Below are positions 1-5,372 of a stretch of DNA of 5,372 nucleotides, one piece after another. The stretch spans positions 1 to 5,372 of the forward strand of contig JAFTCU010000334.1 in NCBI GenBank assembly GCA_017454585.1. The letters run 5' to 3'. Made by a program: the position numbers and the translations under genes. The notes beneath the pieces are model-generated. The model was not told the origin of the DNA, ran no database searches, and saw only the letters and a program-made list of their open reading frames with translations. How positions within the stretch are numbered: position 1 is the stretch's first letter; the number at the start of each line of letters is the position of its first letter. The stretch is from Thermoguttaceae bacterium (GTDB taxonomy: Bacteria > Planctomycetota > Planctomycetia > Pirellulales > Thermoguttaceae).

Positions 1-1304
1 CGTACCGCACGCCGGTGATCATGCGCACGTCCACCCGCGTGAGCCACAGCCGCTCGCTGGTCGAGCTGGAAGAGCGTCAGGTCCCGGACCGTGAGATCGC
101 ATTCCAGAAGGACCCGAAGAGTTACGCGCTTGTGCCGGCGTTCGCCCGGAAACTGCGTTACGTCGTGGAAGACCGCGTGAAGCGGATCGCTGCCGACAAT
201 TCGGAAAAATGGACGCTCAACCGCGTGGAGGAAGGCTCGAAGAAGCTCGGGATCGTCACGGAAGGGATCGCGTACCAGTACGTGAAGGAAGTTTTCCCCG
301 AGGCCTCCGTTCTGAAACTGGGCTGCGCGTGGCCGCTTCCCGAAAAACTGATCCGTGATTTTGCCGCGGGCGTTGAAAAGGTCCTGGTCGTGGAAGAAGT
401 CGAGGACTTCACCGAGCTGAACATGAAGGCCGCCGGGATCGCGTGTGAAGGCAAAAAGTACGTTCCGAACATCGGCGAGCTTTCCTCGGACGTTCTGCGT
501 GAGTCCCGCGCAAAGATGGAAGGGGTCGGGTACACGCCCTGCGCGTGCTGTGTGAACGCCTCGGACGAACCGCTGCCGAACCGTCCGCCGACGCTCTGCG
601 CGGGCTGCCCGCACCGGGGGCTTTTCTACGCGCTGAGCAAGCTGGATGTGGACATCACGGGCGACATCGGGTGCTACTCGCTGGGCGTTCAGCCGCCGTT
701 GAACGCGCTGGACACGATCATCTGCATGGGGGCCGGTTTCTCCATGGCGCACGGTATGGCCCAGAGCGGTCAGAAGCGCAAGGTCGTCGGGCTCCTCGGC
801 GACTCGACGTTCTTCCACTCGGGCATTACGGGGCTGCTGAATATCGCGTGGAACAAAGCGAACTGCACGGTCATTGTGCTCGACAATCGAATCACGGCCA
901 TGACCGGCCATCAGGATAATCCCGGGACGGGGAAGACGCTCATGGGCGATCCGTCCAACGCCGCCGACATCGCCGAGATCGGCCGCGCGTGCGGCATGAA
1001 GAACATCGCGACGTTCGACCCGCTGAACTATGCGGAGACGAGCGCCGTCCTGAAGCGGGCGACCGAATCGGACGAGCCGTGGCTTTTGATCTCGAAGAGC
1101 CCGTGTGTGCTGATCATGAAAGAGCGCGTCGGGAACGTGCGCAAAATCGACGCGGAAAAGTGCAAGAACTGCCGCGCCTGTGTAAAGACCGGCTGCCCGG
1201 CCATCGAATGCACCGGCAAGAACAAGCCCGAGATCAACCCCATCACCTGCAACGGCTGCTCCCTTTGCAATCAGGTGTGCAAGTTCGGAGCCATAAGCGA
1301 GTAA
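1..1304 (+). CDS. iorA: Indolepyruvate:ferredoxin oxidoreductase alpha subunit IorA, 5'-truncated by the window edge
   Basis: This is the large, thiamine-diphosphate-binding subunit of the cytosolic enzyme that converts aryl-pyruvates plus CoA to aryl-acetyl-CoA and CO2, reducing ferredoxin. The frame is open to the left edge (first full codon at base 3), so the GTG at 15 is not the true start; the N-terminal pyrimidine domain is mostly missing. Numbering from base 15: the segment TRVSHSRS (7-14) is typical of IorA just after that domain; CPHRG lies at 198-202; GDIG at 216-219; and the ThDP/Mg motif runs from GDS (262-264) to DN (290-291). The C-terminus is a two-cluster ferredoxin domain: C383, C386, C389, C394 (CX2CX2CX4CP) and C412, C415, C418, C422 (CX2CX2CX3CK). 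Lysine replaces the usual proline after C422, a minor variation. iorB follows 138 bases downstream, confirming the pair. Family known, substrate range inferred. Confidence 0.95.
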   Translation, partial: YRTPVIMRTSTRVSHSRSLVELEERQVPDREIAFQKDPKSYALVPAFARKLRYVVEDRVKRIAADNSEKWTLNRVEEGSKKLGIVTEGIAYQYVKEVFPEASVLKLGCAWPLPEKLIRDFAAGVEKVLVVEEVEDFTELNMKAAGIACEGKKYVPNIGELSSDVLRESRAKMEGVGYTPCACCVNASDEPLPNRPPTLCAGCPHRGLFYALSKLDVDITGDIGCYSLGVQPPLNALDTIICMGAGFSMAHGMAQSGQKRKVVGLLGDSTFFHSGITGLLNIAWNKANCTVIVLDNRITAMTGHQDNPGTGKTLMGDPSNAADIAEIGRACGMKNIATFDPLNYAETSAVLKRATESDEPWLLISKSPCVLIMKERVGNVRKIDAEKCKNCRACVKTGCPAIECTGKNKPEINPITCNGCSLCNQVCKFGAISE

Positions 1305-1414
1305 AACGAATAATGAATAACGAATAACGAATAATGAGGAGAAAAAGTTTGAACTCATTCTGCAAATTACGTTACGCGAAGCGTTCATTATTCGTTATTC
1401 ATTATTCGTTATTT
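1305..1414. repeat. Inverted array of 7-bp AAYGAAT repeats between iorA and iorB
   Basis: Immediately after the iorA stop lie four complete 7-base units of pattern AAYGAAT (1305-1332) and a degenerate fifth (1333-1339). The reverse-complement units ATTCRTT occur at 1390-1410, with a near-copy at 1383-1389. The arms 1305-1327 and 1388-1410 are perfect 23-base inverted repeats separated by 60 bases. The C/T alternation of the units matches between the arms, but the left arm has one extra C-type unit, as slippage would leave. A transcript could form a long hairpin between the two cistrons. The loop contains a GAGGAG (1336-1341) that looks like a ribosome binding site but has no ATG after it. Intergenic repeats of 7-bp period are known from several bacterial groups; I cannot name this one. 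Confidence 0.85.
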
Positions 1415-1442
1415 CCAAAACACTTTAGAAATTTGAAAGATC

Positions 1443-2033
1443 ATGAATAAAACTACCAGTATCGTACTTGCCGGCGTCGGCGGGCAGGGCATCCTGCTTG
1501 CGAGCGAGATCCTCGCGAAGGCCGCAGGGTTTGCCGGATTTGATGTGAAAACCAACGAAGTCCACGGAATGGCACAGCGGGGCGGTTCCGTCATCGGTCA
1601 GATCCGTTATGGCGAGCGCGTTTACAGCCCGCTCGTTTCGCGTGGGGAGGCGACCGTTTTAATGTCGCTCGAGCGGATCGAGGCCCTGCGTTACGCCGAG
1701 TTTCTTGCCCCGGATGGGCTGGCCGTCGTGAACTCGCAGGTCGTGATCCCGACCACGGTCTCCTCGGGCGGCGCGGTCTATCCCGAAAACGCGAAGGAGA
1801 TCCTGAAGCAGACGTTCAAACAGTTGATCTACCTCGACGCGAACCGCATCGCGCTGGAGCTTGGAAATCCGAAGTGCGCGAACGTGGTGCTTCTCGGCGC
1901 GCTTTCGACCCGGCTGACGGACATCTCGTTTGAGATTTGGGAGCAGGCGATCCGCGAGTGCGTCAAGCCGAAATTCATCGACCTGAACATCACGGCTTTT
2001 GAGACGGGCGCGAAGGCTCCATCGGAGCTTTGA
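1443..2033 (+). CDS. iorB: Indolepyruvate:ferredoxin oxidoreductase beta subunit IorB
   Basis: This is the small subunit that pairs with IorA and corresponds to the gamma/catalytic domain of pyruvate:ferredoxin oxidoreductases. Its 196 residues are the usual length for a stand-alone IorB. The N-terminus carries the glycine-rich GVGGQGILLAS (11-21), and NEVHGMAQRGG follows at 38-48; both are hallmarks of the 2-oxoacid oxidoreductase gamma fold. The ATG at 1443 sits just before the conserved beta strand, so the start fits the family, but the upstream sequence offers only a weak GAAAGA-like ribosome site. Translation may depend on coupling to iorA or on the repeat hairpin just upstream. The nearest competing reading, a TTG frame ending at 1450, overlaps its start by eight bases and is probably not a gene. 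Base composition matches iorA. Confidence 0.95.
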   Translation: MNKTTSIVLAGVGGQGILLASEILAKAAGFAGFDVKTNEVHGMAQRGGSVIGQIRYGERVYSPLVSRGEATVLMSLERIEALRYAEFLAPDGLAVVNSQVVIPTTVSSGGAVYPENAKEILKQTFKQLIYLDANRIALELGNPKCANVVLLGALSTRLTDISFEIWEQAIRECVKPKFIDLNITAFETGAKAPSEL

Positions 2034-2052
2034 ATAACTCTCATCAATAAAG

Positions 2053-2080
2053 TACAGAGGTGAGATTTCCCGCCTCTGTA
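2053..2080 (+). terminator. Stem-loop after iorB, possible weak or factor-dependent terminator
   Basis: TACAGAGG (2053-2060) pairs perfectly with CCTCTGTA (2073-2080). A T-G wobble and a G-C pair extend the stem inward to about 10 pairs around an 8-base loop. It starts 19 bases after the iorB stop. No T-tract follows (the next bases are TCAAGAAAGA), so this is not a standard intrinsic terminator. It may stabilise the 3' end of the ior message, and it marks the approximate boundary to the AT-rich segment. Confidence 0.35.
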
Positions 2081-2152
2081 TCAAGAAAGATTTACGAAGT
2101 TTTTCGTTGTGAGTAAAATCGTTCGCCTCAATTTTTTTCATGTACCGTACCA

Positions 2153-2932
2153 ATGATCCCGTGTTATGTCATTAATTTGGATCGTTCTCCTGAAAGAATG
2201 AATAACATTCGGCGTTATTTTGAACCAATGACATCGCTGCGATTGATTCGGGTTCCGGCGATTGACTTGACTTCGGATTCTTTATCGGAGAGTGAACGGG
2301 AGGGATATTTACGTCACTATCATCCATTCCGTTTCAGATTATGTATGGGGCGGGGAGCGACTCAAGGGGAGATCGGTTGTTTTTTGAGCCATCAGAAAGC
2401 CTTGCGTTTGTTTTTGGATTCCGATAAACCATTTGCGGCGATTTTTGAGGATGATATTTGTCCGAAGCCTTATCTTGCTGAAATACTGGAGGAGGTCATT
2501 GCTTCTTCCGCTTATTGGGATATTGTACGTCTGGGGATGAATCGCCCACAATTGGCTATACATTTTCGGGAATTGCATCATGGAATAAAACTGGCTACGT
2601 GTCTGAAAGGATTCGCTTTCGCAGGTGGGTATCTTGTAAATCGCAGCGCTGCGGAATTCATTTTGAAAGAGCTGACTGAGATTGATGTCCCGTGGGATTT
2701 GAAAATATTTCGCGGCTGGAAAAAAATGCGCGAAGCGTCCCTTATTCCAGGAGCGTATGAGTTAGATGAATTATCTCTTCAATCGACACTGGGCAATCGC
2801 AAGAAAAAATTATCCCTTCCCATCTCCCTTTTTTGGTGGACATGCCGTTTTTATCGGATCTATGCTCGCATTGTTCGCACGTGTGTGCAATTACAAAGGG
2901 TATGGGAACGAAGACGAGTGGTGAATGATTAA
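2153..2932 (+). CDS. Glycosyltransferase family 25 (LPS/surface glycan biosynthesis)
   Basis: This 259-residue protein resembles family 25 glycosyltransferases, which add sugars such as galactose to lipooligosaccharide or other surface glycans in the cytoplasm, near the inner membrane. It begins with the family's YVINLDRSPER (5-15). It continues with GEIGCFLSH (72-80), IFEDD (97-101, the acidic metal/nucleotide-sugar motif) and an AGGYLVNRSAAEFIL segment (157-171). DVPWD (178-182) stands where the family usually has a P-x-D-type motif. The C-terminus (about 221-250) is rich in aromatic and basic residues, suggesting peripheral membrane contact. The start is chosen because the conserved strand begins at once; no Shine-Dalgarno precedes it. 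Codons are much more AT-rich than in the ior genes (23 G/C of 60 at 2401-2460 against 40 of 60 at 601-660), pointing to transfer. Donor sugar and acceptor are unknown. Confidence 0.85.
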   Translation: MIPCYVINLDRSPERMNNIRRYFEPMTSLRLIRVPAIDLTSDSLSESEREGYLRHYHPFRFRLCMGRGATQGEIGCFLSHQKALRLFLDSDKPFAAIFEDDICPKPYLAEILEEVIASSAYWDIVRLGMNRPQLAIHFRELHHGIKLATCLKGFAFAGGYLVNRSAAEFILKELTEIDVPWDLKIFRGWKKMREASLIPGAYELDELSLQSTLGNRKKKLSLPISLFWWTCRFYRIYARIVRTCVQLQRVWERRRVVND

Positions 2933-2962
2933 ATCATGTGATCAATTCATAAGAATTATACC

Positions 2963-2991
2963 TTGATTTTTTATTTGACAGTGAATAATAT
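2963..2991 (+). promoter_or_regulatory. Possible promoter upstream of the second glycosyltransferase gene
   Basis: TTGATT (2963-2968) and TAATAT (2986-2991) are separated by 17 bases, as in a housekeeping sigma-factor promoter. Both boxes are imperfect. A full TTGACA occurs at 2975-2980, but no well-spaced -10 box follows it. The region is AT-rich, so chance matches are likely. The 84-base gap leaves room for a promoter, but co-transcription with the preceding gene is equally possible. Confidence 0.2.
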
Positions 2992-3006
2992 TGGGGGAGT
3001 TTAAAC

Positions 3007-3012
3007 AGGAGA
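3007..3012 (+). promoter_or_regulatory. Ribosome binding site AGGAGA fixing the start at 3017
   Basis: AGGAGA lies with four bases between it and the ATG at 3017. It is a good Shine-Dalgarno match and supports this start. It contrasts with the neighbouring gene at 2153, which has none. Confidence 0.7.
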
Positions 3013-3016
3013 TTAA

Positions 3017-3982
3017 ATGGCTAAGGCTTCAGAATCCATTCCAATTTTGATTTTTCACAAAGGAAATTCGCCCTACTTGAGGGATTGCCTTGTTCAGGCT
3101 CGGAAAACCAATCCTTCCTCCAGGTTGATCCTTTTGGGGGATAAAGAAAATGAGTGTCTGGCACAGGACGAAGCCTTGGAGGGGCTGGAACATTTTGACG
3201 CGGATTCCTTTCCGGGATTTAAGGAGTTTCTGCCAATTTATCGCCACTGCAGTTTTTTGAATTATAATTTTGAAATTGTGTGTATTCAGCGTTGGTTTGT
3301 GATGCGGGATTGGGCGAGGCAATTTGGAATCAAACGGTTCTTGCATCTTGATTCGGATGTCCTGCTTTTTTGCAATGTTACGGAACTGGCTCAGCGGTTT
3401 GACAAATACGACATGACGTTTATGCGTTGGGACGCAGACCGACTTTTAGCGCATTTTTTCCTGTTGAATCGAATCGAATTTCTGGATGAGTTTTGCGAGT
3501 ACATTCTGAAAATCTACCAAAATGACTCGGAATTTGAGCGGCTTGTGAAGCGAAGCATGAATGAAAATAGAGTTCGCCAGCAGGATCCGTGGATTAGTGA
3601 CATGTCACTTTTGGCTGGTTTTTATGATGTTTCTGGCTGTAATGCGTATTTCCTGGAAAACGCTCGGGAGGAGGGCCTCTTTTTCGATGATCGTATTACG
3701 TTAGCCGGGTCTTTTCAGAAAGAATTTGGCATATTGCGTAAACATAAAATTAAAAAAGTACGTTTTTTGGATGGTCATCCGTTTGTTTTTACGCAAGAAG
3801 GAAGACCTATGGAGGTACAGATTCTGCACTTTCATGCCTTTACCAAATTATTAATGCACAATTTTGTACGTGGTCGAAATCCTCGCTGGTTGTTCTTTTG
3901 GTACACGTTGATTTTAGAGCATAAAATGGTCAAAAGATTTATGAAAAAAGGGATCTATAGCCCAAAAATTTTATTTTTTTGA
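3017..3982 (+). CDS. Putative GT-A-type glycosyltransferase with DSD motif, family not recognised
   Basis: The product is a soluble-looking 321-residue protein without a signal peptide. I do not recognise a named gene. The N-terminus (PILIFHKGNSPYL, 9-21, then LILLGD, 37-42) resembles the opening strand and nucleotide-sugar pocket of GT-A enzymes found in capsule and O-antigen clusters. HLDSDVLLF (110-118) contains a DxD-type DSD (112-114), the expected metal and sugar-nucleotide site. WISDMSLL (192-199) could hold the catalytic acidic residue. LHFHAFTK (270-277) resembles the late histidine-x-x-x-lysine element of GT8/GT32-like enzymes. The tail (about 290-321) is aromatic and basic, including RWLFFWY, like that of the preceding gene. 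It shares the low GC content of that gene and lies 84 bases after it, so the two probably act on the same surface glycan. Glycosyltransferase role inferred from motifs only. Confidence 0.65.
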   Translation: MAKASESIPILIFHKGNSPYLRDCLVQARKTNPSSRLILLGDKENECLAQDEALEGLEHFDADSFPGFKEFLPIYRHCSFLNYNFEIVCIQRWFVMRDWARQFGIKRFLHLDSDVLLFCNVTELAQRFDKYDMTFMRWDADRLLAHFFLLNRIEFLDEFCEYILKIYQNDSEFERLVKRSMNENRVRQQDPWISDMSLLAGFYDVSGCNAYFLENAREEGLFFDDRITLAGSFQKEFGILRKHKIKKVRFLDGHPFVFTQEGRPMEVQILHFHAFTKLLMHNFVRGRNPRWLFFWYTLILEHKMVKRFMKKGIYSPKILFF

Positions 3983-4019
3983 TCCTCGAGTTAAAGTTTG
4001 TTTCCTTAATATTTTTCAT

Positions 4020-4027
4020 CCCCCCCC
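4020..4027. repeat. C8 homopolymer tract in the 5' leader of the hydrolase gene
   Basis: Eight consecutive C residues lie 21 bases before the hydrolase ATG and just upstream of its Shine-Dalgarno. Such tracts can change length by slippage and alter leader or promoter spacing. The tract is outside any coding frame here, and no promoter is clearly placed around it. Confidence 0.6.
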
Positions 4028-4035
4028 TTAATAAA

Positions 4036-4041
4036 AAGGAG
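4036..4041 (+). promoter_or_regulatory. Ribosome binding site AAGGAG fixing the start at 4049
   Basis: AAGGAG is followed by seven bases and then the ATG at 4049. This is a near-ideal Shine-Dalgarno with good spacing. It supports the start that gives a complete twin-arginine signal peptide. Confidence 0.8.
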
Positions 4042-4048
4042 TTTCAAA

Positions 4049-5221
4049 ATGCTTCGTCGTGATTTTCTTCGTACTGCCGTGAGTGCCGCAGCGGTTTCCG
4101 CTCTGGGAGGCGTTTCGTCTCGTGTTTTCGCTGATGATGCCGCGCCGGTTGCCGGGCCAAAAATCAGTTTCGATCCCGTCGAGGAAAAAGACGGTTGGGT
4201 CTGGTACGACGCCGCCACGCTGCCGATCGAAGGCCGCGCCTGGGAAGATGAACTGCGTGACGCGCCGTTTGATCGTTTCCCGAAACGTTGGATGGAAAAG
4301 ATCCCCGTGCGGAACCTTTCGACCCATTCCTCCGGCCTTTGTGTCCGTTTCGTGACGAATGGTCCCGTGAAAATGACCTATGACCTGCGCTACGGCGACC
4401 TGGCGATGTATCACATGCCAGCGACGGGAAAGAGTGGCTTCGACCTTTATGGCCGTGATGATGCCGGGAAGATGAGGTTTTGCCAGATGATCCAGAAAGG
4501 CAAGACCATTGACGAGGAACACGCCATTACGTTGAATACGCCAGTCGGAAAGCCCGAAAATGATGGGAAACGCGAGTTTATGCTCTATTTCCCAACCTAC
4601 AACGGCGTGAAAACGCTTCGGCTGTCCTTACCGAAAGGTAATGTTTTCGAGGCTGCGCCTGCGCGGAAACTCAAGCCGATCCTGTACTACGGGACCTCCA
4701 TCATGCAGGGCGGCTGCTCGTCCCGCTGCTCGACCTGCGCCCCGGCCATCGTCGGACGCCGGCTCGATCTGGCGCACTGGAATTTCGGTTTCTCGGGTTC
4801 CGGCAAAATGGAGCCGGTGATGGCGGAAGCGTTTGCCGAGCTGGATCCATCGGTTTACTGCCTCGACTGCAACTGGAACATGAGTCCGGACCTGATCCAC
4901 GAGCGGCTCGTTCCGTTTGTTCACCGTCTGCGTGAGGCCCATCCCGAAACGCCGATTTTGTGTGTGGAAGGCTACAAGTCGCCGTACCCGTACAGCTGGG
5001 CCGGTCATGAAGGGCAGAGGGACGCCAGAGGCCAGGCGAACTGGGAAGAGTACCAGAAACTCAAGGAGGAAGGCGTGAAAAATCTTTGGTATTTGGACGC
5101 CGACTCGCAAATGCCCGAAGACGGCGAAGGGACGGTCGATAATTGCCACGCGACCGACTACGGATTCTTTGTTCAAGCGAATGCGTACGAAAAAGTTTTG
5201 CGTGAAATTTTGAACCTTTGA
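4049..5221 (+). CDS. Tat-exported SGNH/GDSL hydrolase (GxSGNH type), probable carbohydrate esterase
   Basis: This 390-residue protein starts with a twin-arginine signal (R3 R4 D5 F6 L7, then an alanine-rich stretch) and a likely signal peptidase site after VFA (26-28), so it should be exported folded. Residues about 45-205 form a beta-rich domain like the N-terminal module of GxSGNH hydrolases. The C-terminal SGNH domain begins at YYGTSIMQGG (213-222), with S217 as probable nucleophile. It continues with NFGFSGSG (245-252, oxyanion glycine), LDCNWNM (272-278, probable N277) and DNCHATD (364-370, D364 and H367 of the triad). Relatives are thought to act as esterases on acylated glycans; the substrate here is unknown. 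Oddly, C223, C227 and C230 cluster just after the nucleophile. GC content returns to that of iorAB (39 G/C of 60 at 4741-4800). It could be transcribed alone; no terminator is evident downstream. Confidence 0.88.
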   Translation: MLRRDFLRTAVSAAAVSALGGVSSRVFADDAAPVAGPKISFDPVEEKDGWVWYDAATLPIEGRAWEDELRDAPFDRFPKRWMEKIPVRNLSTHSSGLCVRFVTNGPVKMTYDLRYGDLAMYHMPATGKSGFDLYGRDDAGKMRFCQMIQKGKTIDEEHAITLNTPVGKPENDGKREFMLYFPTYNGVKTLRLSLPKGNVFEAAPARKLKPILYYGTSIMQGGCSSRCSTCAPAIVGRRLDLAHWNFGFSGSGKMEPVMAEAFAELDPSVYCLDCNWNMSPDLIHERLVPFVHRLREAHPETPILCVEGYKSPYPYSWAGHEGQRDARGQANWEEYQKLKEEGVKNLWYLDADSQMPEDGEGTVDNCHATDYGFFVQANAYEKVLREILNL

Positions 5222-5372
5222 GGTCTTTGTGTCGTAAAGTATAAAAAGCCGGGGCGGAGAAAACTTTTGAGATTCGTCAACGATTGCTTCTGGAAACGTC
5301 GTTTTATCACCAGGCTTAGTTTATGATTTTTTTGGGTTGGTTTATTCATCCGGAATTTCTTTGAAACACAAA

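Noticed and set aside
15..17. GTG at 15 as the start of iorA
   Set aside because: The frame is open to the left edge and the residues encoded upstream and just after match the interior of IorA, so the gene starts outside the window.
158..535. Minus-strand and alternate-frame open frames across the ior genes and the hydrolase
   Set aside because: They overlap strongly supported genes in GC-rich DNA, where long chance frames are usual, and their products show no recognisable domain.
3950..3980. GGG/CCC pairing followed by a T-run at the end of the second glycosyltransferase gene, as a terminator
   Set aside because: The stem is only three pairs plus a palindromic loop and lies within the coding sequence.
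4715..4738. CX3CX2C in the hydrolase as a radical SAM motif
   Set aside because: The spacing matches, but it lies inside an SGNH block with catalytic Ser, Asn, Asp and His in the expected order, and there is no SAM-binding barrel.
5323..5364. ATG frame near the right edge
   Set aside because: Only 13 codons, with no ribosome site and no recognisable product.
5222..5372. Terminator or promoter after the hydrolase gene
   Set aside because: A T7 run at 5327-5333 is not preceded by a stable stem, and no well-spaced promoter boxes were found.

Overview
The window holds one partial and four complete genes, all on the + strand. The GC-rich genes, the ferredoxin-dependent 2-oxoacid oxidoreductase and the Tat-exported SGNH hydrolase suggest an anaerobic bacterium. 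It could belong to the Planctomycetota-Verrucomicrobiota-Lentisphaerota group, where Tat-exported GxSGNH-type hydrolases are common. This placement is an inference from gene content, not from a marker gene.

Bases 1-2033 carry the iorAB pair: the C-terminal two thirds of IorA, cut by the left edge, and a complete IorB. Together they form indolepyruvate:ferredoxin oxidoreductase, which oxidatively decarboxylates aryl-pyruvates from aromatic amino acids to aryl-acetyl-CoA and reduces ferredoxin. The 138-base gap between the two genes is mostly a 7-bp-period repeat arranged as a large inverted repeat (1305-1414). A stem-loop without a T-tract follows iorB (2053-2080).

Bases about 2090-4020 are clearly more AT-rich and contain two glycosyltransferase-type genes. 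The first is a family 25 enzyme (2153-2932). The second is a GT-A-like protein with a DSD motif (3017-3982) that I do not recognise as a named gene. They look like a small surface-polysaccharide or LPS islet of foreign or separately evolving origin set between GC-rich genes.

Bases 4049-5221 return to GC-rich coding and encode a twin-arginine-exported SGNH/GDSL hydrolase, plausibly a carbohydrate esterase, preceded by a C8 tract and a strong Shine-Dalgarno. The last 151 bases (5222-5372) contain no gene, tRNA or convincing terminator that I can see. No CRISPR, RNA gene, transposase or tRNA was found. No clearly new multi-gene system is evident. The most unusual items are the inverted heptad array inside iorAB, the AT-rich glycosyltransferase islet, and the cysteine cluster beside the hydrolase's catalytic serine.
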